Below, piece by piece: positions 10,839 to 22,315 of a stretch of DNA of 64,000 nt. A program made the translations under genes and the position numbers. Under the pieces are notes generated by a model that saw only the letters and a program-made list of their open reading frames with translations, made no database searches and was not told where the DNA came from. How positions within the stretch are numbered: position 1 is the first letter of the stretch; every line of letters begins with the position of its first letter. This DNA comes from Orobanche coerulescens (lineage: Eukaryota; Streptophyta; Magnoliopsida; Lamiales; Orobanchaceae), in the NCBI GenBank assembly GCA_033398695.1, contig CM065801.1, positions 51,222,358 through 51,286,357 on the forward strand, written 5' to 3'.

Positions 10839-12035
10839 TGTTGGACACTAAGTATACTGGATACAACTTTGAAAGTGCTTTAAACTACAAGCTGTACTGT
10901 TTTAAATCTGAGTGCGTAGCGGAAGTCTTAAATACAGTAAGTTGTTGTGGATACAGCAACTCGATGTAAAGAGTATACTTAAATAATCACAAAATAAAAC
11001 AAGTAAGATAGAAGGTAAATAACACAATATTTAAAGTGGTTTGAGGTAAACCCCTCTACGTCCACTGGTCCTCCATACAGGAGTAAAAGTTTATTATAAT
11101 TATTGCGTACACAACTACGTAATTATAAAAACACACAATCAATATATCGTTAACACAGATTGATATAAAGATCTTAGCTTCAACCGTTCACACAGATTGG
11201 TTTGAGCTAATGCTTGACTGGCTTCTTCACACACAGTTCTGAAGCTTCGTCTTCTTCGATGCAATTCCTTCACACACAGTTCTGGAGAATCAACGATTAC
11301 TCAGTCCACACAGGGATGATCTGGGTTTGTTCAAAGGATAGAACAGGGTATGAACAACAACTTTGACTTTATGAGCTTCTAGCTGATGAAGTGTTGTTCA
11401 AGTTGTTGAGCACTGTATATCTCTTAGATCTGAGTTGCAGTAAGCTTCTGGAGATATGTTTTGCTCTGATGTATATAATAATAACTTTGTCACTTGGTAA
11501 CTGATCTTCAACGCCTTGATGAGATATATATATAGTCTTCAGAAAAATATATCCGTTGAGATAAATCCGTTGAGCAAGATTCCATTCCAACGGGATAAAA
11601 AGCACGATCCGGATTTTGCGGGATTTGAAGATCTGTTGACTTACAGTATTTAAATACTTTATCCTTTAGTATTTAAATACTTCTTTTATCAACTGGACTT
11701 GACTTCTAGTGGGAACAGAAGATTCCTTCTTTGTCCTGTTGAGAGCTGTATGGAAGGTCACTGTATTGTCAATTCGAGACAGCTTCTATACTTAGTCTTT
11801 ATAAGACTTCTTTGCTGTATTGAAAGGTTCCACTATATGCTGGATCTGCGATAGGTCTTCGATACAGGTTGACACTTCAACTTTTCGATACAATTTTCTT
11901 ACTGTATTGAGGATTGGCATATTGTCAAAACCTCTTATCAACACTATTCGATACAGGGATTGATTATCCTGACTGCTTCGATACCGGGCATTGTTATCCC
12001 GACAATTTCGATACTGGGTATTTGTTATCCCAACA
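10839..12035 (-). repeat. Copia-A 5' LTR
   Basis: Runs from TGTTGGACAC to CCCAACA and pairs with 901-2108. A TATA-like run (CTATATATATAT on the minus strand) lies at 11524-11535, about 500 bp from the outer end. It is present at the same place in the Copia-B LTRs and is a reasonable promoter candidate. Confidence 0.92.
11524..11535 (-). promoter_or_regulatory. Candidate LTR TATA box (Copia-A 5' LTR)
   Basis: CTATATATATAT on the minus strand; equivalents occur at 25353-25362 and near 14605 in Copia-B. Position and conservation suit a U3 TATA box; not otherwise tested. Confidence 0.45.
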
Positions 12036-12581
12036 GATCCCCTCGTCAATTTAAAACTACTTCGGTCTACTCAGTTTACCGTCATTCAAACATATTTCGA
12101 AATTGATCCATCGAAGCCCGAGGATTATTGTGACCCTTCTGCATTTGGGTTTAGTCCTTGCAGATTTTGTTTGAAAATATCGCCTAAGTATTTCTACCAG
12201 TTCAACCAACATTTTATGACGAGTTGTGAGCTTGGGTGTTATTACTCAAACTCGGAACATGGTTTCAGGAAGTTTGAGCCATTTTATAATCATTCTAATG
12301 CTGGGGGCTGCCGGTCCCGGTTGTAGCAGTGTTGAATGAACGGCGGCATTTATTTTGGAACTCATACTCCACCACTTCGACTTCTCGTGCTCATATGTAC
12401 GTTTCTCGCCTCGGCTCATGTATCAAATACTTGCTTAATTAGTTCATCGCATTACGGAAATTGTCACGTTCACCCATTGCTCGAGACAGTTTGGAGATGA
12501 GCAAAATAGTTGTTTTCTTTGATTGTTCTACCACTCCCTATTTTAAGTTTCGGGACGAAACTTATTTTAAGAAGGGTAGAA
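12036..12581 (+). mobile_element. Right flank of Copia-A ending in the 3' tail of gypsy G1
   Basis: No retroelement domain is readable. The part nearest Copia-A should be the rest of the G0 LTR or the tail of G1; the boundary cannot be placed. The last ~40 bp are clearly a gypsy 3' end: hairpin 12545-12563, then the purine tract AAGAAGGGTAGAA (12569-12581) directly before TGTAATACCC. Confidence 0.5.
12545..12563 (+). other. Pre-PPT hairpin of G1
   Basis: AAGTTTCG-GGA-CGAAACTT, an 8-bp perfect stem with a 3-nt loop; compare 791-810 and 49684-49702. Confidence 0.8.
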
Positions 12582-12800
12582 TGTAATACCCCTATTTTTC
12601 CCATTTTCGTATATCTCAATTTTTTGATTTATTTATGTTAATGTATTATAATTATTATCCTCCGTTTTCTTTTCTCCTGCCACATGTTCTCTCGGTGCGT
12701 AATTAAAAATTTGAAATTGGGACCGAGACTCTCACCGAGCATTTTCTCATGCTCGTTTCCATGTTATTTCAGAAAATCGAGCCGCCGAGTCATGACGGCT

Positions 12801-12880
12801 GGACACTGGCCGGCCAGATGCAGCAGGAACTGGCCAGGTGCGGCAGGAACCGGCCAAGTGCGGCAGGAACCGGCCAGGTA
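12801..12880 (+). repeat. 20-bp tandem repeat in G1 LTR
   Basis: Three clean units of CGGCAGGAACCGGCCAAGTG type at 12821, 12841 and 12861, with a more diverged unit before and a partial after. GC-rich, in otherwise AT-rich DNA. Confidence 0.85.
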
Positions 12881-12896
12881 TGGCAGGTCATGTCTG

Positions 12897-13020
12897 GAAG
12901 GTTCTCGAGTGTGTCCGAAAGGCGGCGGGCCAGTCATACCTAGAAGGTTCTCGAGTGTGTTCGGAAGGCGGCGGTCCGGTCGTGTCCGGAATGTTCTCGA
13001 GCATGTCCAAGGTGGCGGGC
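12897..13020 (+). repeat. 46-bp tandem repeat carrying heat-shock-element-like triplets
   Basis: GAAGGTTCTCGAG at 12897 and 12943, and GAATGTTCTCGAG at 12989, are exactly 46 bp apart. Each has the alternating layout GAA-nn-TTC-nn-GAG, close to the heat-shock factor site nGAAnnTTCnnGAAn. The last site ends 25 bp before the TATA box. Confidence 0.8.
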
Positions 13021-13025
13021 AGGTC

Positions 13026-13033
13026 TATAAATA
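13026..13033 (+). promoter_or_regulatory. TATA box of G1 LTR
   Basis: TATAAATA in the context GGTCTATAAATATGG, just downstream of the repeat arrays. Confidence 0.7.
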
Positions 13034-13904
13034 TGGCCGAGCAGTCGGAATTTTTGTGCGTTTTCTCATTCCTTTTCTTTTCTTTCCATGGCTGGGACTT
13101 GGAACAAACGAAGGCATATTGTTAAACTATCCATCCACAAGGTTTTTAAGTTCCTAACGATGATCTAATCACCCTCTAATCACCTCCGATCGACCGAATA
13201 AGGGTAAGTTTTCTAAAGTCCTAGTTTTGGGAAATTTTGGTATTTTAAATGATTTGGTTCGACTATCCGAGTTAGCCTATATTATTGAAAGATTATCATT
13301 AATCTAGAGGTATTCTACCAATTTCATTGTTTTTCCGCAGTTCGATTGGCCGCAATTCACCGGTTTGTTGTGTTTTTAAACCTACGTCCACAAGGTGTCC
13401 GGTAGAATGTCGAAGAGGGAATTCGGGCGTTCGAAGATGTTTTTCCGTGTAATCACTGTATGACTGATAATAGGGTATTATGATCGAGTTCCCTGCGAGG
13501 AACTGGCGTTGAACCCTTCCTTTTCGTCGTCTTCGTCAAGATTCCAAAGTTCCCGTCGACCGTGTTCCTCGGAGTGTTCATGGGAGATTACCGAGGTCAA
13601 AAGTCGGGTGAATCGCCCATTTCGTCTTCATGTCAGTGGAACTTTTCCATCCGTTAAAAGGCTAGGAAAGTATTTGATCATGCTTCATGTATAAATTGCA
13701 ATTGAATACGCATGATTTCCAAATGATTTTGTTTATTCTCTGATTTCAGCAAATCTATGCTGATATTACGAAAATATTTTTGAAAAGATTTCTTAAAAAG
13801 AACTTCATTTCGAAAGGATTTCAAAAATGTTTTTGAAAATGATTTGGAAAAAAATTTCTGTAAAAACTCGATGACTGATCGCGATTACTGTTTTCTGGAA
13901 TGAT

Positions 13905-13909
13905 ATCAC
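13905..13909. repeat. Target-site duplication of Copia-B
   Basis: ATCAC at 13905-13909 and again at 25823-25827, exact. Confidence 0.93.
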
Positions 13910-15076
13910 TGTTGGCCACTAAGTATACTGGGTACAGCTTGGGAAGTAGTTTAAACAACAAGCTGTACTGATTTTAAATATGAGTGCGTAGCGGAAGTCT
14001 TAGATACAGTAAGTTGCTGTGGATACAGCAACTCGGTGTGCAGTGTATACTTAAATCATCACAGTAATTAAAACAAGTAAGGCAGAAGGTAAATAACACA
14101 ATATTTAAAGTGGTTCGAGGTAAACCCCTCTACGTCCACTGGTCCTCCACACAGGAGTAAAAAGTTTATTATAATTACTATGTACACAACTGCATAATTA
14201 TAACAACACACAATCAATATATCATTCACACAGATTGATATAAAGATCTTAGCTTCAACCGTTCACACAGATTGGTTTGAGCTAATGCTTGACTGGCTTC
14301 TTCACACACAGTTCTGAAGCTTCGTCTTCTTCGATGCAAATCCTTCACACACAGTTATGGAGTAGCAACGATTACTCAGTCCACACGGGGCTGATCTGGG
14401 TTTGTTCGAAGTATAGAACAGTGGATGAACAACAACTTTGACTTTATGAGCTTCTAGCTGATGAAGTGTTGTTCAAGATGATGAGAACTGTATATCTCTT
14501 TGATCTGAGTTGCAGTAAGCTTTGGAGATATGTTTTGCTCTGATAATAACTTTGATAGCTTGATAATTTCGTAGCTTGGGTAACTGATCTTCAATGCCTT
14601 GATGTGATATATATAGCCTTCTGGAAAATATATCCACTGGGATAAATCCGTTGAGCAAGATTCCGTTCCAACGGGATGAAAAGCACGATCCGGATTTAGC
14701 GGGATTTGAAGATCTGTTGACTGACAGTATTTAAATACTTTATCCTTGAGTATTTAAGTACTTCTTATTCAACGGGACTTGACTTCTGAAGATTCCTTCT
14801 TTGTCCTGTTGAGAGCTGTATGGAAGATCACTGTATTGGTGATTCGAGACAGTTTCCATACTTGGTCTTTATAAGACTTCTTTGCTGTACTGAAGGGTTC
14901 CACTATATGCTGGATTCGAGACAGTCTATCGATACAGGTTGACACTTCAACTCTTCGATACAGTTTCCTTACTGTATTGAGGATTGGCATATATGTCAAA
15001 ACCTCTTATCAATACTATTCGATATAGGGATTGATTATCCCGGCTATTTCGATACAGGGTTTATGTTTTCCCAACA
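13910..15076 (-). repeat. Copia-B 3' LTR
   Basis: TGTTGGCCACT ... CCCAACA, pairing with 24715-25822 and homologous to the Copia-A LTRs. It retains the segment around 14010-14075 that the other Copia-B LTR has lost. Confidence 0.93.
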
Positions 15077-15090
15077 ATTTCCCCCTTTTT
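15077..15090 (-). promoter_or_regulatory. Copia-B polypurine tract
   Basis: AAAAAGGGGGAAAT on the minus strand, abutting the 3' LTR. Confidence 0.9.
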
Positions 15091-15563
15091 GACAATTTAC
15101 CAAGACTAACTTTCAAGTCTTCTTGATGATGCCAAAACCTTCTTCATGAAATAATCTTCTTTGATGACTTCTGGTAGATTTCTTGGTCTTCTGTCAAATG
15201 GTCTGTCTTTCAGCAACTTATTCTAATTTATGAACTGCTCGCGGGCGAGTTCGATATAGCTAAGAATTTTTATAATTTAAGATTATGATTGGCGCGCAGG
15301 CACAATCTTACAATGTATTCTAAGCATACAACTGAAATTATGAACTGTTCGTAGACAAGCTCGTACAGCTTAATTTTCAAACAAGTTTCTATACTTGTGA
15401 TTGTTATCTCAACAATTTAAGTTTATGTAATCATACATCAACACAGTAGATTACGAGTTGTAATCTTTCAAGACAAACAAACATTTTTATTGATATCAAA
15501 AGAAATTGAGTACATGGTTTGCTGTTTTGAAGGAAAAATTACAAACAAAAAATTACAAGGGTT
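15091..15563 (-). other. Copia-B 3' untranslated region
   Basis: Homologous to 2123-2607 of Copia-A; no coding potential between the ORF3 stop and the PPT. Confidence 0.6.
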
Positions 15564-18357
15564 TCAGCTCCTATAGTCCGCATGTCTCCATGGATTTTTC
15601 CCTGGATCATTCTCGGTTCCACGACACAAGTTTTGTAGGGAATTGTTGCTTCGATCTTGGTATATAGCTCTTCCTTCATAGGATCTGTCAAAGGCAAGAA
15701 TCCAGTCTTCTGGATGGGTGATCCGATCTCCTCTTCTGTGTTTGGATTTCATATCTAGCTGGAGAGGGAGTTTTCCTTCTTCTAGCATCTTCGTGAATTT
15801 GTCTGCAGCCTCCGCTAAAGTCTTATAGCTTTTGAAGATGGCGGATTCCCTGATGAGTTTAACAAAGTATCTCATCAGTTCATTCTTCCTCCATTGCTTC
15901 ACCTCTTCGGCAGTAGGATGGCGGTTGGTCGGCAGACGAATTTCAGAAGGTCTTTGGATTATGTTTTGCCACGGGACATTTGGATCATGAAATTCAGGTC
16001 GGGAGCCTGAAATCTTAAAGCTCTGAGAGGGAGGGGCTAGCTTGTTCAATTCAGCAGTAATGCTGTCTCGAGCAGCATTAAATTCCCTTTCATGCTGTGA
16101 CCTTATTCTCCTAGCAGCTTCTCTCGCTTCTTCCCCCTTTTTGGCGTCATCAAGACGTTCTAGGATCTCCAGTGCGGCATCCTGTTTCGTCTCAATGTTT
16201 GACATTCTTTCTACAAGGGTGGAAAGCACTTCCGACATATCCTTAATACTTTTGTCGTGGGCTCTCAAGTGAGAAGTGGTTTCAATCATAGCAGCTGTGG
16301 TCTTGGCTTCAGCAATGCGCGTTTTGGTTGCCTCTACCCTTAGGAGTTACTCTTGTTTCTCTTGCATGATCTTCAGTGCTTGCTTGAATACTTCAGGGAA
16401 TATAGCGAAGGCTTCTACTAATCGAGAGACTTCATGCTGTAATGTAGTCATCTCTTCGACTGCAGAAGTGTGCATCCAATTAAGAGCTTTCTCGACTGAG
16501 TACAGGGCATTAACTGCATCCTGTATGAAGACAGTTTGAAGACCAAGAGCACGCAGGCGCTCTTTCCTAGCAACAGTGCTTGGAGAATCTGGTTGGGCAA
16601 TATCTTCGGATCCATTCAACCTTCTCAGATTCACGGTTGGGCGTGAATTGAGTTGGACATCCTCAGGTACGTTACCTCCTCGGATTCCACGGTTGATGGG
16701 GCGGGAGCAACATGTTCTGGTTCGGCGGCAGGGGGTGCTGTGTCCTCCTGTTGCGAAGGTGCATCTGTAGACATGGAAACAGAAGGGACTGATTTCTCCT
16801 ATTGTCTCTCAGCGACAACTTCTTCTTCTTGAGCGGTGGCAGGCTCGGGTGCCTGTTCCAAAACTATTTCTTCTTCCAAGACTTGAGGGACTGATTCCTC
16901 GTCGTCAGGAATGTTCTCTTGCTGTGGCGAAGGGGGCTCACTTCGAGTTGATGGCCCTTCATCATCCTTTGGTTGAGAGGCATCTCTGTCTTGAGCCTCC
17001 TCACGACTCATTCTCAGACCAGCTTGAAAAGCATCGTCATCGTCGTCTGAGTCATCGTCGACTTTTGGATTTTGGGGAGAGTTCTCGGACATATCTTTTC
17101 CTTTCTTCTTGCGTCAGATTTTTGCAGCAAATGTCTTTCAATGAGTTCCTTGCAGTAGAGATTGTCCCATTGGATCAGGGCTGCAACCTCTGTTGAGTCC
17201 GTCGCTTCCAATACAAATCTCTCTTCATGGCTCCATTCGATCCAGTTGTATAATGTTTCATACGGAGATAGCCTGTAGCTTTTCCATTTAAGGAATCTTT
17301 CATACGCATGATCAATCTGCACAGATAGAAGGGTTTTGTTCATAATTGTGTTCGGGGAGGGACTGCGTACAACGTCTGGATCCGCTGTAGCGAGGGGTTC
17401 CTCTACAGGTGTGGAATCCTGTAGGGAAGTGGGATTCCTTATAGGGGATGGTGCCCCGAAGGAAGATTGATCCTGTACGGGTGTGGAATCCCACATAGGA
17501 GAAGTAGCATTTGGCTCTGAAGGGGCAGCCGACTCGCTAGAGTCTTCTTCATTGGCAGATGTCTGATCATCCGTCCTAGCTGCCAAAGGCTCAGGATCTA
17601 CTGTCGATACAGTAGCGGGCACCTCTTCCACAGGGGTTGGGCCCTGGGGTAGTTCTTCAGTGGGTTGCGCCACGGAGCAAACTTCTTCGGAGGTCTTGGT
17701 AGATTTGGCTTTAGAAAGCCTCCTTAGTTTCTTTTTCGGCTTCTCACCAGCAATGGGTTTCTTGCTGTGAGATCTTTTCCTCTTCTTTGAAGACTCCACA
17801 TCCTGGGACTTCAAAGACACATCCCTTGGGTCTGCAGAAACTGGCATACTTTTGGTTTTAGGGTGGTTGCAGACCATAGTGCTCTGGTTATATGCTGTAG
17901 GCTTGACGCCTCCTAGGTATATCCTGGAGCTGTTTTTCTTTGCATCAGCGGATTGCGATAGTCCGCATTTCGTCAAAATATGGTTTAACATTAAACCAAA
18001 TGACTTCTTCTGGGTGGCAGGCTTGCATACTTCCTCCTGCAAGCATTTCAAAATTATCTGGCACCAGTTGACCTTTCCACAGGTCAGAATTGCAGCCATC
18101 ATCCTGAATCTCAGATTAGTACACATTTCGAATGCACCAGTTCGATTCTCGATGATCCTACAGCAAAAATCATGTAAATACACATACGGCAGGCAAAAAT
18201 TCTTTTTGTGACATGTGGTTTGAACCATGTCAACAACAGTTGAGCCGGTGAACATCCCATAAAACTTAGTTATCAGTTCTTGAGACCCAAACGTCTCAAG
18301 TTGTTCCATGCTCAGGCCATCAGCAGGTAGCCTGTAAATATTCTGTAGAAGATCGCT
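15564..18357 (-). pseudogene. Copia-B ORF3 (extra/env-like ORF), 5' end deleted
   Basis: Longest uninterrupted part is 17014-18309 (431 codons), followed in other frames by 16799-17092, 16347-16634 and 15564-16289. Content matches Copia-A: end of the globular domain (HDFCCRIIENRTGAFEMC, NWCQIILKCLQ), a basic KKRKRSHSKK stretch, TPVEE/TPVQD repeats, DDDSDDDDDAF acidic run, then a helical region with heptad-like spacing (ALEILERLDDAKKGEEAREAA) and an R/K-rich end. The first ~110 codons and start codon are absent: relative to Copia-A about 375 bp are missing at ~18355. I infer a nucleic-acid- or Gag-associated accessory protein from the basic and coiled-coil parts, but nothing proves a function. 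Confidence 0.75.
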
Positions 18358-18430
18358 ATGTAGCCTATATTTGCTTGAGAACTCTTAATTTTTGCAGAAA
18401 GCGTAAAGAGTCTCTAATGCCAGTATCAGT

Positions 18431-18440
18431 CCTTTTATAG
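18431..18440 (-). promoter_or_regulatory. Candidate internal TATA box upstream of ORF3 (Copia-B)
   Basis: CTATAAAAGG on the minus strand, identical to 5898-5907 in Copia-A, although the ORF3 start it would serve has been deleted in this copy. Confidence 0.55.
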
Positions 18441-19066
18441 TGGGCGGCTAAATAGGGTTTTGCAGAGTACGAATGGTCAGATTTTAAGGGATGTGAACCG
18501 GTTTTTGAAATCAGCGGTCACGATGGACTGAGTGTAACTGGTGCACTTATCCATTAAAATGTTAAAATATGAATGGGTCCCACTTCTGACATTTGTTGTC
18601 ACCCTAAATGCCTGAAACGGAAGTTTTAAAACATTAAACAATTTAAAACATCGCGGCTTTTGAGATTCAGTTGTCCAGATATCGTGTAAGGCATTTAATG
18701 TAAATGATGTTTGACATAAAGACAGGGCACGTGGACAAAAATCATTTTAAAAAAGAAATAAATATAATATTCACTGAATCGAAATCCTATAGTATGTGCT
18801 GTATCTGCGACGATAAAGCGTTCCCCCTTAAAAGGTACATATAGGTTTTAAATTCCATACAGCAACTTTTGGATTAATGCTGTATTCATGAGTCCTACTG
18901 TATTCCCCCTTAATTATTGCACACGTTAGCTGTAGGATGATTCATGTCTTTGTTCACTATAGTGATGTATTGACGACTCTGAATGTACAAATAATTAATG
19001 GTGGATACTGTATTCTTGGGTCTTACAGCATTCCCCCTCAATTGTTGAGTAAAAACAGTAAATTAT
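18441..19066 (-). other. Copia-B pol-ORF3 spacer
   Basis: Non-coding, AT-rich. It repeats the two PPT-like direct repeats of Copia-A (about 18880-18921 and 19009-19046) and the dense CTGTAT/ATACAG words. Confidence 0.6.
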
Positions 19067-22000
19067 TTACAGGGAGTCGGGCCGTAGCATTCCCAATTCT
19101 TGTCTAAGCATGTTGAATCTGGCTGTGTCGAGCGGCTTGGTGAAGATGTCGGCCAACTGAATGTCTGTATGAACTTTTTCAAGGCGAACATCTTTGTTCT
19201 CGACATGATTCCTTATAAAATGATGCTTCATGTTGATATGCTTAGTGCGCGAGTGCAGGACAAGATTGTGCGTTATTGCAATTGCACTCGTGCTATCACA
19301 CATGATTGGAGTCTCTTTGGCTTCAATTCCATAATCTGACAACTGTTGCTGCATCCAAAGGATCTGCATACAGCAACTACCAGCAGCATAGTATTCTGAT
19401 TCAGCCGTGGAAAGTGAGTTAGCCAATTGCTTCTTACTGAACCAAGAAACGAGTCTAGGTCCAAGAAAGTGACAAGTTCCACTTGTACTCTTCCTATGTA
19501 GCTTGCAGCCTCCGAGATCCGAGTCGCTATATCTAACTAAATCGAATCCGCCTTCTTTATGATACCATAGTCCTACATCGACTGTTCCTTTAATATACTT
19601 CAGGATTCGTTTAGCTGTATTGAAGTGTGATTCCTTAGGTGCTACTTGATACCTCGCACACACTCCAACAGCAAACTGGATATCGGGCCTGCTATCCGTT
19701 AGGTACAGGAGCGAACCAATGAGCTTCCTGTAGAGTGATTGGTCAAATGACTTTCCGGCTTCATTAGCACTAATTTGCACGGAAGTGCTCATGGGAGTTG
19801 ATGATGATTTGGAAGTGTTCATTCCAAATTTGTTGAGAAGCTCCTTGCTGTATTTTTCCTGGTTGATGAAAATACCTGTAGGCAACTGCTTTACCTGCAA
19901 ACCTAGGAAATAACTAAGTTCCCCCATCATACTCATTTCAAATTTACTTTGCATGAGATGAGAGAACCTTTGACACAAAGCAAGGTTAGTTGAAACAAAA
20001 ATTACATCATCTACATAGATTTGCACCATAAGAAGGTCATCACCTTCCTGTATTTTGAACAAGGTCTTGTCCACAACACCTTTCTCAAATCCATTGTCGG
20101 TTAGATACTGGGACAAGGTTCGTACCAGGCTCTAGGGGCTTGTTTAAGTCCATACAGTGCTTTCCTTAGCCTGTATACTAGGTCGATGCCGTCTGTGATG
20201 GAAAACCCTGGTGGTTGTTCAACATAAACTTCTTCGGCAAGGTCTCCATTCAGGAATGCACTCTTGACGTCCATTTGGTATACAATAAAGCTCTTATGGG
20301 CGGCAAAGGCTAAGAATATCCTAATGGCTTCTAGTCTGGCTACAGGGGCGAAGGTTTCATCATAGTCTATGCCTTCTTCCTAACTATAGCCTTGTGCGAC
20401 TAGTCTGGATTTGTTTCTTATAATAAGTCCATTTCGATCCTTTTTGTTTCGAAATACCCATTTGGTTCCTATAACCGATTGATGTGTAGGTCTGGGTACA
20501 AGATACAATACATTGTTTCTTTCGAAACCGTTAAGCTCTTCTTCCATAGAGGTTATCCAGTGAGAATTATTAAGAGCGTCTATGGTCGAAACGGGTTCAG
20601 ACTGGGCTAAGAATATAGCGATAGTGCACATGTTGAGTCTTCTAAGCTCGGATTGAGATTTCCATTCAAGAAACTGTGATATCTCAGTATCTGGTTCTTC
20701 TTGTGCACAAAGTACATTTCTTTGTGTACTCTGTATTCTCCTACGAGTAGAAACACCAGTATTTATATGTTTCCAATGATCAGCTCTTACGGGTGATCTC
20801 TCAACCATCTTCGGTCAGGTTCTAATTCAGGGTCTCGTACTGTATCGAGAGTTTCAGTAGATACAGCTTCATCTTGTACTGCGTCGGCTTCATCCACGTC
20901 AATTCTTACAGTTGCGGGGTTGATTTCTAGATCAACGACAGGTTCTATGGGAGTTGGAGGATCTAAGATAGAGAGATGTTGGATGTTCTGAGTAATATCA
21001 TCTACTCCTGTAGGGTCATGGTGAGGTTCGTCGAACACTACATGAACTGATTCCTCGATCGTCAGCTTCCTTTTATTAAAGATTCTGTAAGCTTTGATGA
21101 CGGAGGAGTATCCTACAAATATTCCTTCATCTGATTTCTCATCAAAGGTTCTAAGTTGATCCTTCCCATTATTCAACACATAACACCTGCATCCAAAAAT
21201 GTGAAAATATGAAACTAACGGAGTTTTTTTGTTCCATACCTCATATGCTGTTTTGTTGTGGTGCTTGTTGACAATACAACGGTTTTGAGTGTAGCATGCT
21301 GTATTGGTTGCTTCACCCCAGAAACGCTGTGGCAACTTGCTTGCGGCGATCATTGTCCTTGTTGCTTCTTTCAGCGTCCTATTCTTTCGCTCGGCAACAC
21401 CATTTTGTTGAGGTGTACGGACAGCTGAGTATTCGTGTTGTATCCCATTTTCCGAACAGTATTGCTCTATAAAGCGGTTAGTAAATTCTGTACCTCTGTC
21501 GAAACGAATGGACACGATACTCAATGCCTTTTCATTTTGCAACTTTCTCAGGAGCTCGGGCAGCTTTGATGTTGTTTCCTTCTTCTTGCTTAGGAAAATT
21601 GTCCAAGCATACCTGGAGTAATCATCAACAACAACAAGATAGTATTTCTTACCTCCCAAACTTACTGGGTCTACAGGACCGTAGAGATCCATATGTAGCA
21701 TTTCCAACACTCTTTGGGTTGAAAGGTAGGATTTGCTCTTCAGGGTTGACTTGATTTGCTTGCCTTTCTGACACGGTCCGCAGACGCTGTCCTTCTTGAA
21801 TGACACGTTTGGCAATCCTCTAACCATTCCCTGTCTTGAGAGCTTGCTGATCGTCTTGAAGTTGACGTGAGACATCCTCTTGTGCCATAACCAGCTAAGA
21901 TCTGCAGTGCCTTTGGCAACAAAGCATGGAATTGAGGAGCTCATAGGCTTCCAGTCAGCAATATACATGTTACCTGATCTGATTCCTGTAAGCACAACTT

Positions 22001-22310
22001 CCTTGGTCTGGATGTTCTTGACTCTACAGCGATCTATATAGAATTTCACCGAGAACTGTTTATTACAGAACTGGCTGATACTAAGTAGATTGTACAGTAA
22101 GCCTTCAACATATGCAACATCGGTGACTTTGAATTTTCCGACAAGTAGGTTTCCTTTCCCTCTTGTTCTTCCTTTAGATTTATCACCGAAATGAACTTTT
22201 GGACCGTGACCTTCTACACAATCTGATAGCTTGCTTCTATCTCCGGTCATGTGCCGAGAGCATCCACTATCAAAGTACCAGGTATCCTCCTCTAGGATGT
22301 CCTGTAGCAA
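19067..22310 (-). pseudogene. pol: Copia-B pol: protease, integrase, RT, RNase H
   Basis: Protease site WYFDSGCSRHMTG; pre-integrase zinc motif (WHKRMSH, CGPCQKGK); integrase triad D (HMDLYGP), D (RFDRGTEF), E (NGVAERKNR), with the usual catalytic-loop context PQQNGVAERKNR; integrase C-terminal motif SYFHIFGCRCYV; RT from IGTKWVFRNK to the catalytic QIYVDDVIF; RNase H/C-terminus with STAESEYYA, CDSTSAI, TKHINMKHHF and ADIFTKPL. Open pieces are 20787-22310, 20380-20808 and 19067-20116. Lesions visible are a frameshift near 20800, a TAG at 20380-20382 where family members read Gln, and a one-base loss near 20117. The first pol codon is one base out of frame with gag because of a single-base deletion relative to Copia-A. 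Confidence 0.92.
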
Positions 22311-22315
22311 AGAAA

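Larger units (their letters stand above)
901..12035 (-). mobile_element. Copia-A: SIRE-like Ty1/copia retrotransposon, minus strand, defective
   Basis: Complete from LTR to LTR, read right to left: 5' LTR 10839-12035, PBS, gag, pol (protease, integrase, RNase H), a long extra ORF3, PPT, 3' LTR 901-2108. The domain order with integrase before RNase H is that of Ty1/copia. Size, 1.2 kb LTRs and an additional ORF after pol suggest the SIRE/Maximus lineage; that lineage call is from general knowledge, not a search. Most of reverse transcriptase is deleted near 7370, so this copy cannot replicate by itself. The LTRs differ by scattered substitutions and a ~21-bp duplication in the left LTR (around 1000-1040), so it is not a very recent insertion. 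Confidence 0.93.
12582..13909 (+). repeat. G1 3' LTR, left part (U3 and promoter)
   Basis: Starts TGTAATACCCC right after the PPT and is cut by Copia-B at 13909. It holds two tandem arrays (12801-12880 and 12897-13020) followed by TATAAATA at 13026-13033, so U3 occupies roughly the first 450 bp. With the part beyond Copia-B (25828-26853) the LTR is about 2.35 kb, in the size range of Tekay/Del-type chromovirus LTRs. Confidence 0.85.

Noticed and set aside
11991..12326. 111-residue frame crossing the Copia-A LTR edge
   Set aside because: Starts inside the LTR and crosses the insertion junction, so it did not exist before Copia-A inserted; no domain.
12684..13157. 157-residue open frame
   Set aside because: Created by GC-rich tandem repeats (20 bp and 46 bp) in the G1 LTR that lack stops; no domain, and the TATA box lies inside it.
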